Assembly (NCBI RefSeq): GCF_001514305.1
Contig: NZ_KQ949109.1
Span: 80,445-115,009 of the forward strand
Direction: 5' to 3'
DNA length: 34,565 bases
DNA from: Streptomyces dysideae
GTDB taxonomy: Bacteria; Actinomycetota; Actinomycetes; Streptomycetales; Streptomycetaceae
The notes beneath the pieces were generated by a model, which saw only the letters and a program-made list of their open reading frames with translations, ran no database searches and was not told where the DNA came from. This document shows, in pieces, positions 24,432 through 32,326 of this stretch (within the stretch, counting starts at the first letter, position 1; each line of letters opens with the position of its first letter). A program made the translations under genes and the position numbers.

Positions 24432-24653
24432 ATGGGACGCGTGGCCGCCATCGGAGAACAGGTGCGGGTGGCCGGGTTCGCGCTGGCGGGAGTCGTCGTT
24501 CTTGCAGCAGAGGGACCGGACGCGGTGCGGGAGGCGTGGCGGAACCTGCCGGACGACGTGGAGCTGGTGATCCTCACCCCGGCGGCGGCCGACGCGCTCG
24601 GCCCTGCGTCGTCGGAGGCCGCCACGCCGCTGTCCGCGGTGATGCCGTCATGA
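24432..24653 (+). CDS. A/V-type ATPase subunit F-like, short
   Basis: A 73-residue protein: MGRVAAIGEQVRVAGFALAG, VVVLAAEGPDAVREAWRNLP and DVELVILTPAAADAL follow the alternating beta-alpha pattern of subunit F (NtpG/AhaF), the Rossmann-like central-stalk regulator. Usual length is about 100 residues; the C-terminal helix that inserts into the catalytic head in other species is essentially absent. Its start is one base after the proteolipid stop and its stop overlaps the subunit E start by ATGA. Confidence 0.72.
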   Translation: MGRVAAIGEQVRVAGFALAGVVVLAAEGPDAVREAWRNLPDDVELVILTPAAADALGPASSEAATPLSAVMPS

Positions 24654-25177
24654 GGACGCCTGCCCCGGATGAGGTCGAGGCCGCACTCGAACCGGTGCGT
24701 ACCGAGTTGCTGAGGGCTGCCCATGCCGAGACAGTCGCACTCCTGACCCGGGCCGATCGCGAAGCGGCGGAGCTGCTCGACGGCGCCCGCGCCGAGGCCC
24801 GGACGATCCTCGAGGAAGCCCGCCGTGAGGGCGAGGCGCAGGGAGCGGCCGCGGCCCGGGACGTACGCGCCCGGGCCCGCCGAGCGGCGCGGGCTCATGA
24901 GCTGACCGCCCGGCGGGAGGCGTACGAGGAGCTGCGCCGCCGTGTCACCGAACGCGTCCGGGAACTGCGGAACGCGCCGCACTACGCGTCCGTACTGGGG
25001 CGGCTGACCGGGCACACGCGCCGGCTTCTCGGACCGGATGCCGAGGTCATCGTGCACCCCGAGGGCGGCTTGGTCGCCCGCGTTCCGGGGCGGCGGGTCG
25101 ACTGCACGCTGGATGCCCTGGCCGCGCGTGCACTGGACCGGGCCGGCGCGGAGGCGGAGACGCTGTGGGCGCCGTGA
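24650..25177 (+). CDS. A/V-type ATPase subunit E (peripheral stalk)
   Basis: A 175-residue protein with a long N-terminal helix (VEAALEPVRTELLRAAHAET, REAAELLDGARAEARTILEE, ARRAARAHELTARREAYEEL) and a C-terminal globular head (LTGHTRRLLGPDAEVIVHPE, DCTLDALAARAL) as in subunit E, which pairs with the H/G-like subunit to hold the catalytic head. ATG 24650 overlaps the previous stop, and the stop overlaps the subunit A start by GTGA, so expression of stalk and catalytic genes is tightly coupled. Confidence 0.82.
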   Translation: MRTPAPDEVEAALEPVRTELLRAAHAETVALLTRADREAAELLDGARAEARTILEEARREGEAQGAAAARDVRARARRAARAHELTARREAYEELRRRVTERVRELRNAPHYASVLGRLTGHTRRLLGPDAEVIVHPEGGLVARVPGRRVDCTLDALAARALDRAGAEAETLWAP

Positions 25178-26901
25178 AAGCGGAGGTCTCCACGCGTGTC
25201 CTGCGGGTCGCCGGACCGCTGGTCGAGGTGGAGTACACCGAGGGGGCCGCGATGCACGACCTGGTGTTCCTCGGCGAGGCCGGGCTGCCCGGCGAGGTGG
25301 TGGCGATCAGCGGTGGCATCGTCACGGTCCAGGTGTACGAGTACACGGGCGGGCTCGCGCCCGGAAACCCCGCGCGCCCCGGGGGAGGACCGCTCTCCGC
25401 GCGCCTCGGCCCAGGGCTGCTGGGGGGAATCTTCGACGGTCTGCTCCGGCCGCTGTCCGGCGCCGGGGACTGGCTCGTCCCCGGCGCGGCCCGGGGCGTC
25501 GGACAGGACCGCAGCTGGTCGTTCGCCCCTCGGGTGAGGGAGGGGGCACGGGTCTCGGAGGGCGAGGAGCTCGGCGAGGTGGTGGGGGCCGGGCCGGTAC
25601 GGGTGCGTGTGCTCGTACCGCCGGGAGCCGGTGGTGTGGTGGAGCGTATCGCGGGCGAGGGCGGCTATCCGCAGGATGCCGTCGTGGCCGTGGTGGACGG
25701 CACCGAAGTACGGATCGGCACCACCTGGCCCGTACGCCGACCGCGTCCGGTGCGCGAGCGCGGTGGCGAGCCGGCGGTGCTGAGCACCGGGCAGCGCGTG
25801 ATCGACCTGCTCTTCCCCGTCGCCCACGGGGGGACGGTCGCAGTTCCGGGTGGCTTCGGCACCGGAAAGACCGTGCTGCTCCAGCAGATCGCCAAGTGGT
25901 GCGACGCCGACGTGATCGTCTACGTCGGCTGCGGCGAGCGGGGCAACGAGATGGCAGATGTCATCGCCGAGCTCCCCGAACTCGACGACCCGCGGACCGG
26001 CGGACGGCTCGCCGACCGGACCGTGACCGTAGCCAACACCTCCAACATGCCGATGATGGCCCGAGAGGCGAGCATCCACACCGGTGCCACGGTCGCCGAG
26101 TACTTCCGGGACATGGGACTCGACGTCGTGGTCATCGCCGACTCGACCTCGCGGTGGGCCGAGGCGCTGCGCGAGTTCGCCTCCCGGACCGGCGAACTGC
26201 CCGCGGAGGAGGGCTATCCGGCCGGTCTCGCCTCGGCGATCGCCGCGTTCTACGAGCGGGCGGGAGCCGTGACCACGCTCGGAGGCGAGCGTGGCTCGGT
26301 CACCGTGATCGGCGCGGTCTCCCCGCCGGGCGGCGATATGACCGAGCCGGTCACCGCGCACACCGAACGGTTCGTCCGCTGCCTGTGGTCGCTGGACCGT
26401 GACCTCGCCTATGCCCGGCACTATCCGGCCCTGTCCTGGTCGGGGTCGTTCTCCCGCGACGTGGCGGCGCTCGGCGCCCGGCAGGCGGCGGTAGGAGACC
26501 CGGCCTGGCCCGCGCGACGTGCGCGTGTCGCCGCACTGCTGGCCGAGGCGGACCGGCTGGCCGACCTCGTTGACCTGATCGGCATCACCGCGTTGCCCGA
26601 CCAGGAGCGCGTCAGCGTCCTCGCCGGGCGGCTCGTTCGCGAAGGGGTGCTCCAGCAGAGTGCCCTGTCGGCCCGGGACGCGTACTGCGCTGCCGACAAG
26701 ACCGCCGCCCTGGTCGACGCCGTGCTCACGGTCGTCGACCGCTGCCGGGAACTGGTCGACTCGGGTGTACCGGCGGCCGTCGTCGAGGACGTGGACTTCG
26801 AGCCGGTACTCCGGGCCCGCGAGGAGGTCGGCCCGCATGACTCCGAGGGGGTGGCGGTACGACGGGACGCCATGCTCGCCCGGCTTCGGGAGGTGCGGTG
26901 A
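25174..26901 (+). CDS. atpA: A/V-type ATPase catalytic subunit A
   Basis: A 575-residue catalytic subunit. It has the N-terminal barrel (STRVLRVAGPLVEVEYTEGA), the family-specific non-homologous bulge (about 80-190, ending GERIAGEG-like VERIAGEGGYPQDA), Walker A GGFGTGKT at 226-233, the catalytic Glu in GCGERGNEMADVIAELPEL, NTSNMPMMAREASIHTG, the Walker B region VVVIADSTSRWAEALRE and VIGAVSPPGGDMTEPVT. The bulge and GxGxGKT separate it from the F-type alpha and beta subunits. GTG 25174 is chosen for the four-base overlap with subunit E, matching the rest of the operon; a GTG at 25165 is in frame. Confidence 0.96.
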   Translation: MKAEVSTRVLRVAGPLVEVEYTEGAAMHDLVFLGEAGLPGEVVAISGGIVTVQVYEYTGGLAPGNPARPGGGPLSARLGPGLLGGIFDGLLRPLSGAGDWLVPGAARGVGQDRSWSFAPRVREGARVSEGEELGEVVGAGPVRVRVLVPPGAGGVVERIAGEGGYPQDAVVAVVDGTEVRIGTTWPVRRPRPVRERGGEPAVLSTGQRVIDLLFPVAHGGTVAVPGGFGTGKTVLLQQIAKWCDADVIVYVGCGERGNEMADVIAELPELDDPRTGGRLADRTVTVANTSNMPMMAREASIHTGATVAEYFRDMGLDVVVIADSTSRWAEALREFASRTGELPAEEGYPAGLASAIAAFYERAGAVTTLGGERGSVTVIGAVSPPGGDMTEPVTAHTERFVRCLWSLDRDLAYARHYPALSWSGSFSRDVAALGARQAAVGDPAWPARRARVAALLAEADRLADLVDLIGITALPDQERVSVLAGRLVREGVLQQSALSARDAYCAADKTAALVDAVLTVVDRCRELVDSGVPAAVVEDVDFEPVLRAREEVGPHDSEGVAVRRDAMLARLREVR

Positions 26902-26902
26902 G

Positions 26903-28405
26903 GTGAGCGATGACTGCCGCTCGGCTTCGAGCATCTGGGGCGATGTCGAGTACACGGCAATCCGTGAGCTGCGGGGCCCGCTCGCCGTCGTGGAAGGGGT
27001 CACGGGCGTCGGCTGGGACGAGTTCGTCCGGATCACCCTGGAGTCCGGCGAGCAGCGGCACGGTCTCGTCCTGGAGGTGGACCGCGGCCTCGCCGTGGTG
27101 CAGGTCCTGGAAGACACCACCGGAATGGACCCGAGAGGCATCCGGGTGGCCTTCACCGGAGGGCCGCTGCGCATCCCCGTGGGCCCCGGCTGGCTGGGCC
27201 GGGTCTGCAACGGACGCGGCGACCCCATCGACGGAGGGCCACCGGTCTTCGGGCACACCAGCGTCGCGGTCGGCGGCAGCCCGATCAACCCCCTCAGGCG
27301 GGAACCACCGTCCGAGCCGGTCCTCACCGGTGTGGGCGCAGTCGACGCACTGACCACGCTTGTCCGGGGGCAGAAGCTGCCGGTGTTCTCCACGGCAGGA
27401 CTGCCCCATCTTGAGCTGGCGGCACAGATCGCGGCCCAGTCCACCGCCGGCGGGGAGTCGTTCAGCGTTGTCTTCGCCGGCATGGGCCTCACCCACCCGG
27501 ACGCCTCTTTCGTACGGGACGCCCTGGAGGAACGCTCCGCCGCGGGCGAACTGGTGCTGCTGCTCAACACCGCCGACGACCCGGTGATCGAACGCATCCT
27601 CACCCCGCGCCTCGCACTGACGATCGCCGAGGAGCTCGCCTTCACCAGCGGACGGCACGTACTCGTCGTGATGAGCGACATGACCAGCTATGCCGAAGCG
27701 CTGCGCGAGGTCTCGGCCGCTCGCGGCGAAATACCGGCCCGCCGCGCCTACCCCGGCTATCTCTACAGCGACCTGGCCTCCCTCTACGAGCGCTGCGGCA
27801 GACTCCGCGGACGGCCCGGCTCGGTCACCGTCCTGCCCGTCCTCACCATGCCCGCCGGCGACATCACCCACCCGGTGCCCGACCTGACCGGCTACATCAC
27901 CGAAGGCCAGATCGTGCTCTCCCGCGAGACGCACGCCCTGGGCGTGTACCCGCCCGTGGACGCCCTCTCGTCGCTGTCCCGCCTGATGCGCAAGGGCGCG
28001 GGCCCGGGGCGCACCCGGGCCGACCACCTGGACATCGCGGCACAGCTGCTCGCCGCACTCGCTCGGGCACGTCAGGTCCGTGAACTCGCGGACCTGGTCG
28101 GCGAGGCGGCGCTGAGCCCGACCGACCGCCGTCATCTCGTCTTCGAGGAGGCGTTCCTGCGTCGGTTCGTGGACCAGCGGAGAGATCAGTCACGGCCCTT
28201 GGACCAGACGCTGGAGACTGCTTGGCAGGTGCTGCTGACCCTGCCCCGGAGCCAGCTCTCCATGCTGCCCGCCGCTCTGCTCGACGCGCATGGCGCCAGG
28301 GAGGACCCAGGGGCCGAGGAGGAAGACTCAGGGGAGAACAGCGAAAGGTCCATGGAGTACGGCGAGCGGTCCATGGAGTACGACGAGAGGGGGGCGGTCG
28401 AGTGA
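26903..28405 (+). CDS. atpB: A/V-type ATPase non-catalytic subunit B
   Basis: A 500-residue regulatory nucleotide-binding subunit. It has YTAIRELRGPLAVVEGVTGV at the N-terminus, GRVCNGRGDPIDGGPPV, the B-type substitute for Walker A (QKLPVFSTAGLPHLELAAQI), VVFAGMGLTHPDASFVRDAL, HVLVVMSDMTSYAEALREVS, ARRAYPGYLYSDLASLYERC, GSVTVLPVLTMPAGDITHPV and TGYITEGQIVLSR. The missing GKT loop is normal for this subunit. The C-terminal tail beyond the usual end is acidic and contains a 7-residue duplication (RSMEYGE/RSMEYDE). GTG 26903 follows the subunit A stop by one base; the stop overlaps the subunit D start. Confidence 0.96.
   Translation: MSDDCRSASSIWGDVEYTAIRELRGPLAVVEGVTGVGWDEFVRITLESGEQRHGLVLEVDRGLAVVQVLEDTTGMDPRGIRVAFTGGPLRIPVGPGWLGRVCNGRGDPIDGGPPVFGHTSVAVGGSPINPLRREPPSEPVLTGVGAVDALTTLVRGQKLPVFSTAGLPHLELAAQIAAQSTAGGESFSVVFAGMGLTHPDASFVRDALEERSAAGELVLLLNTADDPVIERILTPRLALTIAEELAFTSGRHVLVVMSDMTSYAEALREVSAARGEIPARRAYPGYLYSDLASLYERCGRLRGRPGSVTVLPVLTMPAGDITHPVPDLTGYITEGQIVLSRETHALGVYPPVDALSSLSRLMRKGAGPGRTRADHLDIAAQLLAALARARQVRELADLVGEAALSPTDRRHLVFEEAFLRRFVDQRRDQSRPLDQTLETAWQVLLTLPRSQLSMLPAALLDAHGAREDPGAEEEDSGENSERSMEYGERSMEYDERGAVE
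28347..28382. repeat. 21-bp-period duplication in the subunit B tail
   Basis: GGTCCATGGAGTACG occurs at 28347-28361 and 28368-28382, giving a repeated RSMEY peptide unit. It lies beyond the conserved part of subunit B and looks like a recent in-frame slippage or duplication. Confidence 0.8.
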
Positions 28406-29043
28406 CGACCCCGTCCCCTGTCCCGCCCTCACGCGCCGGCCGCCTGCACCTGCGGCACCGTCTGGCTGTCGCCCTTCGGGGCGCCGACCTCCTGGAACAG
28501 AAACTGCGCGTCCTGTTCGCCCGTCACGAGCGCCTGCGCCAGGCCGAGGAGAGCAGCGACAGCCGGTGGCACGACCGAGTCGAGGAAGCCGACACCTGGC
28601 TGCTCCGAGCGGTTCTCCTCGGCGGCGAACACGCACTCGATGGCACAGCGGCCGGAGCCGGCCCCGCGACGATCACGATCGACGAGACCTCCACCATGGG
28701 CGTCCGCCACCCGTCCGCGGTCACCTGCTCCCTGCAGGACCGCGCTCCCACCTCGGCCGCACCGGCCAACACCGCCCTGGTTCATGCCGAAGCCGCCTAC
28801 CGCGAGGCGGTACGAGCAGCCGCCGAGTACGCCGTCGCCCGGGCGGCCGCCCGGATCGTCGGAGCGGAGGTGCTGAGCACCCGCCGACGGGTCCGCGCAC
28901 TGCGACGCCACTGGATCCCCCGCCTTGAGACAGCGCTCGCCCGCGTCGAACTCGCCCTGGAGCAGAGCGAGCACGAGGACGCCGTGCGGCGCCGCTGGGC
29001 AGCGCAAACCCTCGCGGAAGGCGGGAGAGGGGCCGATGAGTGA
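28402..29043 (+). CDS. atpD: A/V-type ATPase subunit D (central shaft)
   Basis: A 213-residue, highly helical rotor shaft. Opening RAGRLHLRHRLAVALRGADL followed by LEQKLRVLFARHERL is the RxxLxxLRxRLxxAxRGxxLLKxKRxxL motif of subunit D. The middle (MGVRHPSAVTCSL) is the short beta-hairpin region, and the C-terminal helix (VLSTRRRVRALRRHWIPRLE) has the Thr/Ser-x-Arg-x-Val-x-Ala-Leu signature. GTG 28402 overlaps the subunit B stop. It is the last gene of the operon; no terminator hairpin is obvious before the P-type ATPase relic. Confidence 0.92.
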   Translation: MTTPSPVPPSRAGRLHLRHRLAVALRGADLLEQKLRVLFARHERLRQAEESSDSRWHDRVEEADTWLLRAVLLGGEHALDGTAAGAGPATITIDETSTMGVRHPSAVTCSLQDRAPTSAAPANTALVHAEAAYREAVRAAAEYAVARAAARIVGAEVLSTRRRVRALRRHWIPRLETALARVELALEQSEHEDAVRRRWAAQTLAEGGRGADE

Positions 29044-29176
29044 GCGCCGCTCTCCCCGAATGCGGATCGATGACGGACAGACCGCACTGGCCGTAAGGGC
29101 AGCAGCCGGGGCGAGGCCGGCTCCAAGGGGCGTCCCGGCGACGCGGACGGCGAGGCGCGAAGGAGAAGACCATGAC

Positions 29177-29398
29177 CACGGCAGTCATCTCGGCCTGGGT
29201 GAGTGTCCCCGTCTTGTCCGTGCACACGACGGTGGCGGACCCCAGCGCCTCCACGGAGAGCAGCTGTCTGACCAGGGCGTGCCGACGGGCCATCCGCCGT
29301 ACGCCGATCGCCAGGGACACCGACAGCGTCGCGGGCAGGCCCTCGGGGACGAGCGCGACCATGACTCCGAGAGCGAGCAGCGATCCGGTGAGCGCCGG
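29177..29398 (-). pseudogene. P-type ATPase core fragment (TM4 to phosphorylation site)
   Basis: On the minus strand about 74 residues read LTGSLLALGVMVALVPEGLP, ATLSVSLAIGVRRMARRHAL, VRQLLSVEALGSATVV and CTDKTGTLTQAEMTAV, the PEGLP ion-binding helix and the DKTGT phosphorylation motif of calcium/cation P-type ATPases. It begins within 7 bases of the pfkA stop and decays into unrelated sequence below 29177. Neither the N-terminal half nor the headpiece remains. Confidence 0.7.
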
Positions 29399-29404
29399 GG
29401 CCGG

Positions 29405-30430
29405 TCAGCCGAAGAACACCTCGAACTCGTCGTACAGCGACGGATCGACCACCTTGGTCTGCGCTGTGGCCTCGGGGAGGGGGAGGCGGACGATCCGGGT
29501 GCCCTGCAGGGCGACCATGACGCCGAAGTCACCGTCCTTGACCGCGTCGATGGCGTGCAGGCCGAAGCGGGTGGCCAGCCATCGGTCGAAGGCGCTCGGG
29601 GTGCCGCCGCGCTGGATGTGGCCCAGGACGGTGGTGCGGGCGTCCTTGCCGGTGCGTTCCGAGATCTCCTGGGCCAGCCACTCACCGATGCCGGACAGCC
29701 GCACGTGGCCGAACTCGTCCAGCGATCGGTCCTTGAGGATCATCTGCCCCTCTTCGGGAACGGCCCCTTCGGCCACGACGACGATCGGCGCGTAGTTGAT
29801 CTTGAATCGGCTCTTCACCCACGCACAGACCTGGTCGATGTCGAACGGCCGCTCCGGGATGAGGATCACGTTGGCGCCACCCGCGACGCCGGCGTGCAGG
29901 GCGATCCACCCGGAGTGCCGCCCCATCACCTCCACCACCAGGGTGCGCATGTGTGACTCGGCGGTGGTGTGCAGACGGTCGATGGCATCGGTCGCGATAC
30001 CGACGGCGGTGTTGAAGCCGAAGGTGTAGTCGGTGCCGGAGACGTCGTTGTCGATGGTCTTCGGCACACCGACCAGGCGGATCCCATGGCGGCTCAGTTC
30101 GGTGGCCACGCCGAGCGTGTCCTCGCCGCCGATCACGACGAGCGCGTCCACGTCGTGCGTGGCAAGCGTGTCCTGCACGCGTCGCAGCCCGTCCTCGTGC
30201 TTGAACGGGTTGGTGCGGGAGGAACCGAGGATGGTCCCGCCGCGGGGGAGGATCCCCCGCACGCTGGAGATGTCCAGCGGCATGACAGCACCCTGGAGCA
30301 AACCGAGCCAGCCGTCCCGTACGCCGATGAAGTCGAAGGCGTATTCGTCGACGCCTTTGCGGACGACACTGCGGATCACGGCGTTGAGGCCAGGACAGTC
30401 ACCGCCGCCGGTCAGTACTCCGACCTTCAT
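29405..30430 (-). CDS. pfkA: 6-phosphofructokinase
   Basis: A 341-residue glycolytic kinase for fructose 6-phosphate. It has the N-terminal nucleotide loop MKVGVLTGGGDCPGLNAVIR, VVIGGEDTLGVATELSRHGI (the GGxD/E segment), PKTIDNDVSGTDYTFGFNTA with the catalytic TIDND, VVEVMGRHSGWIALHAGVA, and LGHIQRGGTPSAFDRWLATR. This is the actinomycete ATP/PPi-PFK group; phosphoryl donor is not certain from sequence alone. GGGAGGAAGACC precedes the ATG. In M. tuberculosis a phosphofructokinase (pfkB, a different fold) belongs to the DosR regulon, so glycolytic capacity in a dormancy island is a recurring theme. The P-type ATPase relic follows its stop. Confidence 0.93.
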   Translation of the reverse strand: MKVGVLTGGGDCPGLNAVIRSVVRKGVDEYAFDFIGVRDGWLGLLQGAVMPLDISSVRGILPRGGTILGSSRTNPFKHEDGLRRVQDTLATHDVDALVVIGGEDTLGVATELSRHGIRLVGVPKTIDNDVSGTDYTFGFNTAVGIATDAIDRLHTTAESHMRTLVVEVMGRHSGWIALHAGVAGGANVILIPERPFDIDQVCAWVKSRFKINYAPIVVVAEGAVPEEGQMILKDRSLDEFGHVRLSGIGEWLAQEISERTGKDARTTVLGHIQRGGTPSAFDRWLATRFGLHAIDAVKDGDFGVMVALQGTRIVRLPLPEATAQTKVVDPSLYDEFEVFFG

Positions 30431-30689
30431 GGTCTTCCTCCCGTCCGCTGGTCACCCCGTCCGGTCGCGGCCTTCCTCGGCGATCGAAAACCGCTGTCGG
30501 GGTACGCGGACCTACTTCCAGCCTCCCTCCGTTCGATCCGCAGTGGCCACTCGACGGACGCCGGATCCGGGCGGCTCGCTCGGCGCGGTGTCAGCCGTTG
30601 AGTTGCCTCAAGGCTGCCGTGCGCGGCCGCTGAACCGGTGGGTCGGCGCTCGCGGATTCTGTGGGCGCCCCGGAGGGGACGCTGGACGG

Positions 30690-31060
30690 TCAGCGCCGAT
30701 CCGCCGCACCCGCTGCGGCCCGCCGGCGTACGTCGGTCAGGTCGACGGCCCGGATCTTGGTGATGAGTTCCTCCAGAGCCTGCGGCGGCAGAGCGCCCGG
30801 CTGCGAGTACAGGACGGTCCGGTCGCGGACGGCCATCAGGGTGGGGATGGAGGAGATCTGGAAGGCGCCGCGAGTTCGGGCTGTGCCTCGGTGTCGACCT
30901 TGCCGAAGACGATGTCCGGGTGGCGCTCGGCCGCCTTCTCGTAGACGGGGCCGAACGTGCGGCACGGTCCGCACCAGGCGGCCCAGAAGTCGATCAGCAC
31001 GATCTCCGATCCGGTGACGGTCTCCTCGAAGTTCTCTTTGGTCAGTTCGATGGTCGGCAT
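30690..31060 (-). pseudogene. trxA: Thioredoxin with one-base frameshift
   Basis: ATG 31060 has GAGGAGAG about 10 bases upstream. The first frame gives MPTIELTKENFEETV, IVLIDFWAAWCGPCRTFGPV with the WCGPC redox site, and GKVDTEAQPELAA. Then, near 30870, the text continues one base off as AFQISSIPTLMAVRDRTVLY and ALPPQALEELITKIRAVD, ending at 30690. Restoring one G in GCGGCG(G)CC gives a complete thioredoxin of about 123 residues with the cis-Pro of SIPTL. Either a recent mutation or a sequencing error; without it the product would be a normal disulfide reductase. A CsoR/CstR-like box lies 22 bases before the start. Confidence 0.75.
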
Positions 31061-31081
31061 GGGGATCCGCTCTCCTCTCAT

Positions 31082-31097
31082 ATACCCGGTGGGGTAT
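31082..31097. promoter_or_regulatory. CsoR/CstR-type operator before trxA
   Basis: ATACCC-GGTG-GGGTAT, a 16-bp palindrome with perfect 6-bp arms. It fits the ATACCC...GGGTAT type bound by DUF156 repressors (copper-sensing CsoR, persulfide-sensing CstR). It is 22 bases upstream of the trxA start codon, overlapping the expected promoter. Which repressor binds is unknown; the only one in this window is the CsoR at 2506. Confidence 0.65.
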
Positions 31098-31204
31098 TTA
31101 ACGGGTCCAACCGTCGCCGGGTCCGGTTTGTTCCAGGCGGACGGGGGTGTTCACGAGTGGGGTTGACGAGCCACGTCGGCCTCACGAAGATCGTTTCCCC
31201 ATGC

Positions 31205-31243
31205 GATCGGGCCGTCCCCCGCCGAGCGGGGGACGACCCGATC
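31205..31243. terminator. Strong stem-loop between trxA and the nitroreductase gene
   Basis: 18-bp arms GATCGGGCCGTCCCCCGC and GCGGGGGACGACCCGATC with a CGA loop and a single mismatch. It lies 16 bases beyond the stop of the leftward nitroreductase gene. There is no T-run, as is usual in actinomycetes. Likely a terminator. Confidence 0.7.
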
Positions 31244-31258
31244 AGCACCACAGTGTTC

Positions 31259-31669
31259 TCATGGCACCCGGTTCAGGATGAACACCGGAATCCGGCGCGC
31301 GGTCCTGGCTTGGTACGTGCCGGCCGTGGGCGCTTCCGCGACCAGCTCGGGCCACAGGTCGGCGCGGGCGGCGTCGTCGAGTTCGGCGGCCTCCGCGACG
31401 AAGGTCTCGGTGCCCATCTCGACGGTGACCCGGGGATGGGCCGTGAGGTTGTGGTACCAGGTCGGATGGGTGGGCGAGCCCCCGTTCGAGGCGATGACGG
31501 CGATGCCGCCGTCCGGCCGGGGTGAGCAGGCCAGCGGCGTGACCCGCTCGATCCCCGACCGGACCCCGATGTGGTGCAGGAGCAGCATCGGCGTGCCCGA
31601 CAGCGAGCCGCCGACGCGTCCCGCGTTCGCCCGGAACTCCTCGATGACCCTGGCGTTGAGGTCGTTCAC
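31259..31669 (-). CDS. Deazaflavin (F420)-dependent nitroreductase-family protein
   Basis: A 136-residue split-barrel protein of the DDN/FDOR-A type: NARVIEEFRANAGRVGG, MLLLHHIGVRSGIERVTPLA, GGIAVIASNGGSPTHPTWYH and NLTAHPRVTVEMGTETFVAE are characteristic. The family uses F420H2 to reduce quinones or nitro compounds at the membrane; the true substrate is unknown. GTG 31669 overlaps the RibD-like gene's stop by GTGA, so the two are translationally coupled. ORFs starting further upstream only read through the neighbour. Confidence 0.85.
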   Translation of the reverse strand: MNDLNARVIEEFRANAGRVGGSLSGTPMLLLHHIGVRSGIERVTPLACSPRPDGGIAVIASNGGSPTHPTWYHNLTAHPRVTVEMGTETFVAEAAELDDAARADLWPELVAEAPTAGTYQARTARRIPVFILNRVP

Positions 31670-32244
31670 CTGGTCGAACCGTAGATGAGGCTCACCAGGC
31701 CGTCCGGCAACTGCTCGACTTTCAGGAGTTCCAGTCCGTGCCGCTGCTGCGTCCCCGAGAAGAGGGTCTTCCCCTTTCCGGCGATGAGCGGATAGACGAT
31801 GAGGCGGAGTTCGTCCACCAGCCCTGCGTCGATCAGGCCGGCGGTGATCTGGGCGCCGCCCATCAGGTAGATGTCCTTGCCGGGCTGTTCCTTGAGCGCG
31901 GCGATCTCGTCGAGGCCGCGCAGGAACGAGGTGTTCGGCCACTGCGCCGACTCCATGGTGCTCGACAGCACATAGTGCGGGGTCCGCGCGGCGAAGCGTG
32001 CCCACTCCAGCTCACCCGGCGTGGGCGGCCGGCCGGTGATCCAGTGAACCCCCTCGGGCTCGTTCTGGATCGCGGTCCAGTACGACTCGTAGCCTTCGTA
32101 CATCCCCGCGCCGAGCAGGCACGCGTCCACCTGGGCGGTCAGGTCGTAGTCGTCGGACCAGGCCGCCACCCAGTCCGCGTGGCCTTCCGGGCCTTCCGTC
32201 TTGCCGTCGACGGAGAGCTTCATCGCTGCGATGAGCTTGCGCAT
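31666..32244 (-). CDS. RibD C-terminal/dihydrofolate reductase-like protein
   Basis: A 192-residue NADPH-dependent reductase-like protein: MRKLIAAMKLSVDGKTEGPE at the N-terminus, LLGAGMYEGYESYW, HYVLSSTMESAQW, GKDIYLMGGAQITAGLIDAG and LRLIVYPLIAGKGKTLFSG (the G-K-G motif). These RibD_C proteins are widespread in actinomycetes; some act on pterins but most have no assigned substrate, and it should not be read as the housekeeping DHFR. AGGAGGCGTGAC precedes ATG 32244. First gene of a two-gene operon with the nitroreductase. Confidence 0.85.
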   Translation of the reverse strand: MRKLIAAMKLSVDGKTEGPEGHADWVAAWSDDYDLTAQVDACLLGAGMYEGYESYWTAIQNEPEGVHWITGRPPTPGELEWARFAARTPHYVLSSTMESAQWPNTSFLRGLDEIAALKEQPGKDIYLMGGAQITAGLIDAGLVDELRLIVYPLIAGKGKTLFSGTQQRHGLELLKVEQLPDGLVSLIYGSTR

Positions 32245-32326
32245 GTCACGCCTCCTGGCGTTCGTTGGTAGGTCGCCCCACCGACGAACGGGCGCCGGAG
32301 AAATCGACAGCCCACCGGAGAGACTT

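Noticed and set aside
24982..27681. A 899-codon open frame on the minus strand
   Set aside because: It lies opposite the stalk, A and B ATPase genes, shows no domain or start signal, and is a typical antisense shadow of GC-rich coding DNA.
28721..29176. C-terminal continuation of the P-type ATPase fragment
   Set aside because: After the DKTGT segment the frame becomes Arg/Pro-rich and is antisense to subunit D; not P-type ATPase.
30690..30974. Independent small gene downstream of trxA start
   Set aside because: Its useful part is the thioredoxin C-terminus in a shifted frame; its own N-terminal residues are shadow text.
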